Below are positions 7,678-12,724 of a stretch of 12,724 bases of DNA, in pieces. Numbering within the stretch: position 1 is the stretch's first letter; each line of letters starts with the position of its first letter. Below the pieces are notes generated by a model. The model searched no databases. It worked only from the letters and a program-made list of their open reading frames with translations, and was not told where the DNA came from. The stretch is from Lachnospiraceae bacterium UBA4711 (GTDB lineage Bacteria; Bacillota; Clostridia; Lachnospirales; Lachnospiraceae). The stretch lies in contig DHJV01000134.1 in the NCBI GenBank assembly GCA_002404515.1, positions 1 to 12,724 of the forward strand, read 5' to 3'. The position numbers were made by a program, and so were the translations under genes.

Positions 7678-8310
7678 ATGGAAAATTATGTTGTTACTTT
7701 TGCAAGAGGCTTTGGTACCGGCGGAAAGGAAATCGCATCGAAGCTTGCGAAGGAGCTTGGTATCCATTGTTACGAAAACCGAATCCTGACACTGGCATCC
7801 CAGATGAGTGGACTCGATGAGAAGTTATTTCAGGAGGTCAACGAGAAGGTACGTTCCAATGGCGGTTTCTCCAGCTTCTTAAAAGGTCTGCCGCGGGCAA
7901 AAAGCTATATCAGCCGAAACGAGAAATTTGTATCCGATGATAAACTGTTTGAATATCAGAGGCAGATTATTGAGAACTTGGCGGATACGGAGTCGTGTGT
8001 CATAGTTGGTAAATGTGCGGATTATATTTTACGGGGAAGACCGAATATTGTAAGCATCTATATAGAGGCACCGCGTGATTTCTGTGTGAAGCGGACGATG
8101 GAACATATGGGCGTGACCGAGGATGTTGCGACAGCGACGATCGTGCATACGGATAAGTTCCGTGCCGATTATTACAAGTATTACACACATGGAAATTACT
8201 GGACGAATCCGGTCAACTACGATCTGACGATCAACAGTGAGAAGGTCGGAATTGAGGATAGCGTGAAGGTAATCAAGGAGTATATGAAGATCAAAGGAAT
8301 TATAAAGTAA
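7678..8310 (+). CDS. Cytidylate-kinase-like family protein
   Basis: A 210-residue P-loop protein of the type annotated as cytidylate kinase-like in clostridia; it starts at an ATG behind GAGGGA. The N-terminal phosphate loop is atypical, RGFGTGGKEIASKLAKELG at about 10-28, with the GTGGK core in place of the GSGKS of true nucleotide kinases. VIVGKCADYIL at about 107-117 is the family's conserved middle motif, and a lid-like stretch EAPRDFCVKRTMEHMG follows. The C-terminal part (DKFRADYYKYYTHGNYW, then YDLTINSEKVGIE) is also characteristic. A cytoplasmic nucleotide or small-molecule phosphotransfer role is likely, but members are poorly characterised and CMP should not be assumed. It sits between the transporter and an aminotransferase gene, 34 bases before the latter. 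Confidence 0.82.
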   Translation: MENYVVTFARGFGTGGKEIASKLAKELGIHCYENRILTLASQMSGLDEKLFQEVNEKVRSNGGFSSFLKGLPRAKSYISRNEKFVSDDKLFEYQRQIIENLADTESCVIVGKCADYILRGRPNIVSIYIEAPRDFCVKRTMEHMGVTEDVATATIVHTDKFRADYYKYYTHGNYWTNPVNYDLTINSEKVGIEDSVKVIKEYMKIKGIIK

Positions 8311-8344
8311 CGTAAACATTTTATATATTTAGGAGGCGTTTATT

Positions 8345-9562
8345 ATGAAATTAAAGGATCTTGGATTAACAAAGCAGGACATCAAGGATAAGGTAAGCAA
8401 GTACATGATCGATACATACGAGCGTTTCGATTTCCTGGCAGAGACAGCCGAAGGCATGTATATGTATGATGAAAATGGAACTCCATATCTGGATTTCTAT
8501 GCAGGTATTGCCGTAAATAATGCAGGAAACAGAAACCCGAAGGTTGTGGCAGCCGTCAAGGATCAGGTTGATGATATCATGCATACATTCAACTATCCAT
8601 ACACAATTCCACAGGCATTGCTGGCTGAGAAGGTATGTACAACAATCGGTATGGACAAAATCTTCTACCAGAACTCTGGTACAGAGGCAAACGAGGCCAT
8701 GATCAAGATGGCAAGAAAATATGGTATTGAGCATTACGGACCAAACCGTTACCATATCGTAACTGCAAAGATGGGCTTCCACGGCAGAACATTTGGTGCG
8801 ATGTCCGCAACTGGTCAGCCGGGCAATGGCTGTCAGGTTGGTTTTGGACCGATGACATATGGATTTTCTTATGCGCCATATAATGATCTGCAGGCATTTA
8901 AGGATGCCTGTACCGAGAACACGATCGCAATCATGATCGAGCCGGTACAGGGTGAAGGTGGCGTACATCCAGCGACCTATGAGTTTATGACAGGATTGCG
9001 TAAGTTCTGTGATGAGAATAATATGTTGCTTTTGATCGATGAGGTACAGACCGGATGGTGCAGAACCGGTCAGCCAATGTGCTACATGAACTATGGAATC
9101 AAGCCGGATATCGTTTCTATGGCGAAAGGACTTGGTGGCGGTATGCCGATCGGTGCCATCTGTGCAACTGCTGAGGTTGCAACAGCATTTACACCGGGTT
9201 CTCATGGTACAACGTTTGGTGGACATCCAATCAGTTGTGCAGCTGCTTTGGCTGAAGTCAATGAACTCCTTGACCGTGACCTTGCAGGCAATGCGAAGGA
9301 AGTTGGAGCATATTTTATGGATAAGTTAAAGAATCTTCCGCATGTGAAGGAAGTCCGTGGCATGGGACTGATGATCGGTGTTGAGTTTGATGATACGATC
9401 AGCGGCGTGGATGTGAAACATGGCGCATTTGACAGAAAGCTTCTGATCACAGCCATCGGCGCGCATATCATTCGTTTGGTTCCACCGCTTATTGCAAGCA
9501 GAGAAGATTGTGACAAGGCATATGCAATTCTCGAAGAGACAGTGAATGCACTTTCAAAATAA
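8345..9562 (+). CDS. Class III aminotransferase (acetylornithine / 4-aminobutyrate group)
   Basis: A pyridoxal-phosphate enzyme of 405 residues, the usual length for ArgD-like aminotransferases, starting at an ATG after AGGAGGCG. It would move an amino group, often from a terminal (omega) position, to 2-oxoglutarate. Motifs: cofactor-phosphate loop NSGTEANEA at 110-118, FHGRTFGAMSATGQ from 145, DEVQTG at 232-237 with D232 contacting the pyridine nitrogen, and the Schiff-base lysine K261 in SMAKGLGGG. TTFGGHPISCAAALAEV follows, and IIRLVPPL near the C-terminus. All catalytic residues are intact. The gene is not next to arginine-biosynthesis genes, and the following gene is an alcohol dehydrogenase. 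A catabolic omega-amino acid, such as 4-aminobutyrate or 5-aminovalerate, or a related amine is therefore as likely as acetylornithine. Substrate choice is inference. Confidence 0.9.
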   Translation: MKLKDLGLTKQDIKDKVSKYMIDTYERFDFLAETAEGMYMYDENGTPYLDFYAGIAVNNAGNRNPKVVAAVKDQVDDIMHTFNYPYTIPQALLAEKVCTTIGMDKIFYQNSGTEANEAMIKMARKYGIEHYGPNRYHIVTAKMGFHGRTFGAMSATGQPGNGCQVGFGPMTYGFSYAPYNDLQAFKDACTENTIAIMIEPVQGEGGVHPATYEFMTGLRKFCDENNMLLLIDEVQTGWCRTGQPMCYMNYGIKPDIVSMAKGLGGGMPIGAICATAEVATAFTPGSHGTTFGGHPISCAAALAEVNELLDRDLAGNAKEVGAYFMDKLKNLPHVKEVRGMGLMIGVEFDDTISGVDVKHGAFDRKLLITAIGAHIIRLVPPLIASREDCDKAYAILEETVNALSK

Positions 9563-9582
9563 AAATTCATGTGAGGTATCTG

Positions 9583-9606
9583 TCCTGCTGCGATAAGGCA
9601 GCAGGA
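9583..9606 (+). promoter_or_regulatory. Hairpin between aminotransferase and alcohol dehydrogenase genes
   Basis: TCCTGCTGC at 9583-9591 pairs perfectly with GCAGCAGGA at 9598-9606 around GATAAG, and ATC/GAT can extend the stem past a mismatch. It is followed by TGGATATTTAATC rather than a T-run, so it is at best a leaky terminator. It may instead stabilise the upstream message. Confidence 0.6.
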
Positions 9607-9641
9607 TGGATATTTAATCTTGGAAAGTAAGGTGACTTAGA

Positions 9642-10790
9642 GTGAAGAATTTTAGCTTTTCTGTGCCACAGGATATCATCGTTGGTGCAGGTTCGATCAG
9701 AAAATTAGGTGAATGTGCAACCAAGCTTGGCGGCACACATGCTCTTATTATTTCCGGTCCCCATCTGAACAAGATGGGACTGGTGGATACATGTAAGCAG
9801 TCTCTGGCAGATGTTGGAATCCCGGCGGATGCATTTACGGAGACAGAAGGAAATCCTTCGGTGGAGACAGTCGAAAAGGCAACGAAGCTGTACAAGGAAT
9901 GTGGTGCAGATTTCATTGTGGCATTTGGCGGTGGTTCTCCGATGGATGTGGCAAAGGCAGTTGGCGTTATTGCAAAATACGGCGGAAGCATTACAGAATA
10001 CGAAGGTGGCGGCAAGGTGCCGGGACCGATCGTTCCGCAGATTGCGATTCCGACGACTGCGGGAACGGGTTCTGAGGTAACTGCATTTTCGGTTATTACC
10101 GATCACAGCCGGAATTACAAGCTGACGGTATTCAGCTATGACTTGATTCCAAAGTATGCAATTCTTGACCCGGATCTGATTGCAACGGCACCTGCTTCGG
10201 TAGCTGCTGCATGTGGAATGGATGCGTTTATCCATGCATGTGAGTCGTATATTTCGACGGATGCATCTCCATTCTCCGAGGCAATGTCCGAGAAGGCAAT
10301 GGAACTGATCGGTCGTTCAATTCGTGCTTATGTGGCAAATCGTACGGATGCCGATGCCGCCAGTGATATGTTGGTTGGCTCTCTCTTTGCGGGTATTGCG
10401 TTCTCTTGGGCGAGACTTGGCAATGTGCATGCGATGAGCCATCCGGTCAGTGCATATTTCGATGTGCCACATGGGGTAGCAAATGCGATTTTGCTTCCGA
10501 CGATTCTGGATTACAACAAGCTTGCGGATAAAGGCAAATATAAGAAGATTTATGAATATGTGAGTGAGACACACAGAAGCGATGAGAGCTTCACGCCGGA
10601 TATGCTGGTGGATGCGATCAGAGCGTTGAATGAGAGCCTTTCGATTCCTGCAAATCTTACAGAAGTAGGAGTGACGGAGGACAAGATCGATGTCATGGCA
10701 GATGATGCCATGAAGAGCGGTAACATTATGGTGAACCCACGCCGCTCTACGAAGAGGGATATTGTAGCCCTTTACAAAAAGGCTATGTAA
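9642..10790 (+). CDS. Iron-containing alcohol dehydrogenase
   Basis: A group III, NAD(P)-dependent alcohol dehydrogenase of 382 residues, normal length, starting at a GTG six bases after AAGGTGA. Members interconvert aldehydes and alcohols or hydroxy acids in the cytoplasm. The N-terminal dinucleotide domain has GGGSPMD at 96-102 and IPTTAGTGSEVT. The metal site is complete: D194 and H198 in GMDAFIHACE, H263 in GNVHAMSHP and H277 in DVPHG, the same spacing as in characterised family members. It follows the aminotransferase and is the last gene before a terminator. In fermentative clostridia, pairs of this kind turn amino acids into hydroxy acids (for example 4-aminobutyrate to 4-hydroxybutyrate). 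That makes it a candidate for reducing the aldehyde made by the aminotransferase; the substrate is not shown by the sequence. Confidence 0.94.
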   Translation: MKNFSFSVPQDIIVGAGSIRKLGECATKLGGTHALIISGPHLNKMGLVDTCKQSLADVGIPADAFTETEGNPSVETVEKATKLYKECGADFIVAFGGGSPMDVAKAVGVIAKYGGSITEYEGGGKVPGPIVPQIAIPTTAGTGSEVTAFSVITDHSRNYKLTVFSYDLIPKYAILDPDLIATAPASVAAACGMDAFIHACESYISTDASPFSEAMSEKAMELIGRSIRAYVANRTDADAASDMLVGSLFAGIAFSWARLGNVHAMSHPVSAYFDVPHGVANAILLPTILDYNKLADKGKYKKIYEYVSETHRSDESFTPDMLVDAIRALNESLSIPANLTEVGVTEDKIDVMADDAMKSGNIMVNPRRSTKRDIVALYKKAM

Positions 10791-10811
10791 TATCAAACCT
10801 GTCTACACGGG

Positions 10812-10841
10812 AAAAGGTTGTCGGTTGTCGGCAGCCTTTTT
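10812..10841 (+). terminator. Intrinsic terminator after the alcohol dehydrogenase gene
   Basis: AAAAGGTTG at 10812-10820 pairs with CAGCCTTTT at 10832-10840 (nine pairs, one G-T) around an 11-base loop, ending in a T-run. It begins 21 bases after the stop and lies seven bases before the inverted-repeat element. Confidence 0.88.
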
Positions 10842-10984
10842 CTATTGAGGATATTATTTGCAATCCATCCGTTAAATTTTTGTATTTTACATAGATGTAT
10901 ATGCTTCATAGTTCCATTTGCGATGTATTGAATCTAAGAAATTCTAAATGTTCTAAATTTAGTTTTTTAAGTAAATGCGCAAAC

Positions 10985-11018
10985 GCTGCCAATTCGCCAT
11001 CCGTGGCTCAGTGGCAGC
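10985..11018. repeat. Nested hairpin in the element centre
   Basis: GCTGCCA at 10985-10991 pairs with TGGCAGC at 11012-11018. Inside, GCCA-TCCG-TGGC forms a second stem separated by a symmetric ATTC/TCAG internal loop. It is followed by TTGTTTG, which is not a convincing terminator tail. Confidence 0.65.
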
Positions 11019-11020
11019 TT

Positions 11021-11041
11021 GTTTGAACATCGTGTTCAAAC
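11021..11041. promoter_or_regulatory. 21-bp perfect palindrome, candidate operator
   Basis: GTTTGAACA at 11021-11029 is the exact inverse of TGTTCAAAC at 11033-11041, with TCG between. Odd-centred palindromes of this size are typical binding sites for dimeric repressors such as TetR-family proteins. A TATACT lies nine bases downstream (11050-11055), but no good -35 accompanies it. Operator function is inference. Confidence 0.45.
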
Positions 11042-11162
11042 ATTGCTAGTATACTGATAGAACATTAAGAATTTCTAAGAATCAAACATATGCAAATGAA
11101 ACTATGAGGCATATGTATCTATGTAAAATGAGAATATTGAAGGATGGATTGCAAATAATATC

Positions 11163-11185
11163 CCCCTCCCGGCAGCCGGGAGGGG
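11163..11185. repeat. GC-rich perfect 11-bp palindrome at the element/pseudogene border
   Basis: CCCCTCCCGGC at 11163-11173 and GCCGGGAGGGG at 11175-11185 are perfect inverse copies around one base (A11174), far richer in G+C than its surroundings. It starts on the last base of the long-inverted-repeat element and lies exactly where the surface-protein reading frame loses its beginning. Confidence 0.8.
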
Positions 11186-11492
11186 CGGCATGCATGGGCG
11201 TAAGCTTGCTGGTAAACGTTCCAGCAGGAACGGTGTCGGCGGCAGAACCAGGGGAAACCGTAACTTCGCCAGTGGAAGGCATGACAGAAGAAACAGTACC
11301 GGATGCGACAGGGACGGTAAAAAGGAAATCCAAAAAGCAGACACCGTAACGGCGAAGCTGAAAGGCGATTCCAAATCTCTCCAGACTGGCGATACAAGCA
11401 ACCTTGCACTGTGGATTGCCCTGCTATTTGCCAGCGGCGGCGCAGCCATTGCTACAACGATTGTCAACAGAAAGAAAAAGTACAACAAATAA
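11164..11492 (+). pseudogene. Remnant of a sortase-anchored surface protein
   Basis: Two ends of a wall-anchored protein are fused out of frame. In one frame (to 11349) the DNA reads AACMGVSLLVNVPAGTVSA followed by AEPGETVTSPVEGMTEETVPD, the hydrophobic part and cleavage region of a signal peptide and the start of a mature surface protein. In the frame one base earlier (to 11492) it reads DSKSLQTGD, a hydrophobic stretch LALWIALLFASGGAAIATTIV and a basic tail NRKKKYNK, a standard sorting signal. The start codon and first signal-peptide residues are missing at the GC palindrome, the body of the protein is gone, and the frame shifts somewhere in the A-rich stretch 11318-11337. A product is not expected. 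Whether the missing body was lost by deletion or by recombination is unknown. Confidence 0.75.
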
Positions 11493-11506
11493 TTGAATAG
11501 CGTTCC

Positions 11507-11560
11507 CTTGCTCCATCTTCCGAGCAAGACAAAAGCGTCGTAGCAATACGGCGCTTTTTT
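11507..11560 (+). terminator. Intrinsic terminator after the surface-protein remnant, with preceding hairpin
   Basis: AAAAGCGTCGTA at 11531-11542 pairs with TACGGCGCTTTT at 11547-11558 around GCAA (12 pairs, one G-T), ending in six Ts. A smaller perfect stem, CTTGCTC at 11507-11513 with GAGCAAG at 11522-11528, stands just before it. It is the original terminator of the broken surface-protein gene. Confidence 0.9.
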
Positions 11561-11592
11561 GTATTTGTATGGGAAAGATAAAAATATTTTCA

Positions 11593-11622
11593 CTGAATAT
11601 TTTAGCCTTTTCAGGCTATAAT
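11593..11622 (+). promoter_or_regulatory. Possible promoter of the ATPase remnant with palindrome in the spacer
   Basis: A perfect TATAAT is at 11617-11622, 24 bases before the stump's start codon. The -35 is weak (CTGAAT at 11593-11598, 18-bp spacing). TAGCCT-TTTC-AGGCTA (11603-11618) occupies the spacer and touches the -10, where a repressor could bind. Confidence 0.4.
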
Positions 11623-11646
11623 TTTCAATAAAATGGAGTGAGCTTT

Positions 11647-11790
11647 ATGGAAATTAAGCGTGATAGTTACCTTGAGCAGTTGATTTCATATCGTTTTGAT
11701 GGATTAGTGAAAGTAATTACCGGTATCAGGAGATGTGGCAAATCCTATCTTCTTAAAAATATATTTGTTGTAAATTCAGGAGGAAAATAA
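11647..11790 (+). pseudogene. Truncated AAA-type ATPase gene (47-codon N-terminal stump)
   Basis: The start is intact: GGAGTGA, then ATG and MEIKRDSYLEQLISYRFDGLVKVITGIRRCGKSYLLKNIF. This is the beginning of the common clostridial ATP-binding proteins of the DUF4143-associated type, whose Walker A is GIRRCGKSYLL, here at about residues 26-36. Full-length members have roughly 400 residues, but this frame stops after only seven further codons (VVNSGGK). Homology appears to end near 11766, so foreign DNA joins there. The 3' part is absent from the window. A functional product is unlikely. Confidence 0.75.
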
Positions 11791-11841
11791 GTGAGTACAA
11801 GATATGTGTTTATTATAGTACATACACCTTTAAATTACTAA
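11791..11841 (+). other. Tiny open frame with ribosome site in the junction DNA
   Basis: AGGAGG at 11778-11783 is placed well for a GTG at 11791, giving a 16-residue frame (VSTRYVFIIVHTPLNY) that ends four bases before the direct repeats. It may be the leftover start of a gene removed when the mobile DNA inserted. I cannot identify it, and a real product is doubtful. Confidence 0.2.
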
Positions 11842-11844
11842 CGA

Positions 11845-11905
11845 TTCATTCCAGAAATTTACCTTTCGTCCCAGAATTTTACCGTTCATCCCATATGGGT
11901 TGACA
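11845..11905. mobile_element. Terminal repeats of an insertion-sequence end (IS21-like), remnant
   Basis: Three direct repeats with an exact 20-bp period start at 11845, 11865 and 11885. The first two share TTC[AG]T, CCAGAA and TTTACC; the third begins TTCATCCCA and then diverges to TATGGGTTGAC. Read on the other strand the edge starts TGTCAACCC, a 5'-TGT end. Several staggered 20-bp repeats next to a TG end are the hallmark of IS21-family termini, so this is probably one end of such an element. No istA or istB coding is present. The inner boundary is not defined. Confidence 0.5.
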
Positions 11906-11929
11906 CTGCTTTGCCGGAAATGTTATAAA
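11900..11929 (+). promoter_or_regulatory. Sigma-A promoter of the surface-protein gene, -35 from the IS-like end
   Basis: TTGACA at 11900-11905 and TATAAA at 11924-11929 are 18 bp apart (or TTATAA at 11923-11928 with 17 bp). The predicted start leaves a leader of about 55 bases ending in GGGAGGT. The -35 is the last six bases of the repeat-bearing insertion-sequence end, while the -10 lies outside it. Confidence 0.7.
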
Positions 11930-11991
11930 AAAGGCTAACATGTAATTTCATAGTAAAGGATATTTAATAAAGAAAATTTGGGAGGTAATCT

Positions 11992-12724
11992 ATGAAATTG
12001 AAAAAGAAGGTGTATGGAATATTAGCAGCGGTACTGCTGCTGGTGACGGCTGTATTTATCGGAACGCAGGGGCTGGTTTCTGTAAAGGCAGAGACCTTGA
12101 AGGTATCCATAAACGGAACTGAATTGCAGAATGGTAAATACTATGAATTTGGAGGAGGCAGAGGAAGCGGAACCATGAGTGAGTGCGACCCGGCTGCTCT
12201 ACCTTCGGAGTATATATACTATAATGCCGGCATTATAGAAGTATACAATAATGTAAGGATATATTCAAATGGAGCGAGTTCAACAGAAATCCTGAAAATT
12301 GAAAACGGAACCCTGACGCTGAAAGGGTCTGGCAGATTCTTTTTGGCAAACAATAGAGATACGGACGCATTGATTGCCGGAACTGCGGATGCATCCATTA
12401 TAACGAATGAATATACTGGAAATATTGAGCTTAACGGATATGGCGGAACTGCCCTTATAAAAGGACTTTCTCTGGTAGATTTAAAAACCACCGGAGAAAT
12501 AGCACTTAGTAGTAATGGTGCAACAATGACCGGTGATGCATTCATATCTGCCGGCTCTGTTAAGCTTGAGGCAAGTGATTTTGCCTTCTACCTGTCGGAT
12601 GGAACGGTGAAGCATATGATAGAGGCAACGGATGCACAAAACGGAAAAATCAGCCTGATAAAGACCAATACTCTTAATTATTTGGATTTAATTAACGGAA
12701 ATAGTATAAATGCATCGGAAGCTT
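11992..12724 (+). CDS. Secreted surface protein, partial (N-terminal 244 residues)
   Basis: The frame opens with an ATG six bases after TGGGAGGT and runs to the window edge. Residues 1-33 are a clear signal peptide (MKLKKKVYGILAAVLLLVTAVFIG, then SVKA as the likely cleavage site before E). The mature part, ETLKVSINGTELQNGKYYEF onward, is rich in G, N, S, T and short alternating strands (IIEVYNNVRIYSNG, ILKIENGTLTLKGSG, NIELNGYGGTALIKGLSLVDL, GSVKLEASDFAFYLSDG). That pattern suggests stacked beta turns, as in right-handed beta-helix or adhesin-like proteins. Large wall-anchored proteins of Lachnospiraceae often begin this way, and a sorting signal may lie beyond the window. It is not a lipoprotein and has no catalytic motif that I recognise. 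Expression probably depends on the hybrid promoter at 11900-11929. Confidence 0.9.
   Translation, partial: MKLKKKVYGILAAVLLLVTAVFIGTQGLVSVKAETLKVSINGTELQNGKYYEFGGGRGSGTMSECDPAALPSEYIYYNAGIIEVYNNVRIYSNGASSTEILKIENGTLTLKGSGRFFLANNRDTDALIAGTADASIITNEYTGNIELNGYGGTALIKGLSLVDLKTTGEIALSSNGATMTGDAFISAGSVKLEASDFAFYLSDGTVKHMIEATDAQNGKISLIKTNTLNYLDLINGNSINASEA

Larger units (their letters stand above)
10849..11163. repeat. 315-bp long-inverted-repeat element (MITE-like)
   Basis: Two arms, 10849-10953 and 11060-11163, are inverted copies of each other. Alignment by hand gives about 83% identity, with a perfect 22-bp outer end (GGATATT...ATCC) and perfect inner blocks such as ATTTTACATAGAT, TCATAGTT, CATTTGC and AGAAATTCT. 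The 106-bp centre contains two smaller palindromes, listed separately. No coding frame of interest runs through it. Long terminal inverted repeats without a transposase suggest a non-autonomous transposable element or a folded DNA or RNA element; no clear target duplication flanks it. It starts directly after an intrinsic terminator and ends where the surface-protein remnant begins. Its mismatched arms show it is not a recent perfect duplication. Confidence 0.8.

Noticed and set aside
8366..9226. Long minus-strand open frame (286 codons) opposite the aminotransferase
   Set aside because: It lies wholly inside a gene with intact catalytic motifs, has odd composition (many Cys, His, Ile) and no ribosome site; it is an antisense shadow.
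10849..11163. Phase-variable invertible promoter
   Set aside because: Invertible segments normally have short, perfectly matched repeats and a nearby recombinase; these arms are ~104 bp, about 83% matched, and no recombinase gene is in the window.
11318..11349. Programmed -1 frameshift in the surface-protein remnant
   Set aside because: The A-runs are short (five As, CAAAAAG rather than AAAAAAG). Even a joined product would be a surface protein with almost no body and no start, so decay is the simpler reading.
1..12724. CRISPR array, tRNA or rRNA gene
   Set aside because: The only regular repeats are the three 20-bp units at 11845-11904, contiguous without spacers; no cloverleaf or rRNA-like sequence was recognised on either strand.

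Overview
The window reads like chromosomal DNA from an anaerobic, spore-forming Firmicute of the Lachnospiraceae type (Roseburia/Coprococcus-like). The basis is family resemblance: an LQTGD-type wall-sorting signal followed by LALWIALLFASGG, an iron-containing alcohol dehydrogenase, a cytidylate-kinase-like protein, TTG and GTG starts behind strong GGAGG sites, and moderate G+C coding DNA with AT-rich spacers. The species cannot be named from sequence alone.

Region 1 (1-1590): two divergent genes of unknown function. One is a minus-strand, cysteine-rich protein running off the left edge. The other is a plus-strand soluble protein whose C-terminal third is a charged coiled coil. Region 2 (1608-4660): a near-consensus promoter, then a membrane-anchored polysaccharide deacetylase, folC (TTG start touching the previous stop codon) and an HD-domain phosphohydrolase overlapping folC. 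A strong intrinsic terminator closes this three-gene unit.

Region 3 (4661-10841): an AT-rich spacer, a second near-consensus promoter, then six co-directional genes: amino-acid ABC transporter lipoprotein, permease and ATPase; a cytidylate-kinase-like protein; a class III aminotransferase of the acetylornithine/4-aminobutyrate group; and an iron-dependent alcohol dehydrogenase with all four metal ligands. An intrinsic terminator ends the run. Three of the gaps inside it hold strong hairpins without a T-tract. The set would suit uptake of an omega-amino acid or similar amine, its transamination to an aldehyde and reduction to an alcohol or hydroxy acid; that pathway is inference.

Region 4 (10849-11990): a graveyard of mobile and surface-protein DNA. 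It contains a 315-bp element with ~104-bp imperfect inverted arms around two smaller palindromes, a GC-rich palindrome on its border, a broken sortase-anchored surface-protein gene with its terminator, a 47-codon stump of an AAA-type ATPase gene, and a set of 20-bp direct repeats resembling an IS21-family end. The last six bases of that end are TTGACA, and a TATAAA lies 18 bp further on. Together they look like a hybrid promoter for the last gene.

Region 5 (11992-12724): the start of a secreted surface protein with a clear signal peptide, running off the right edge. No tRNA, rRNA, CRISPR array or known riboswitch was recognised.
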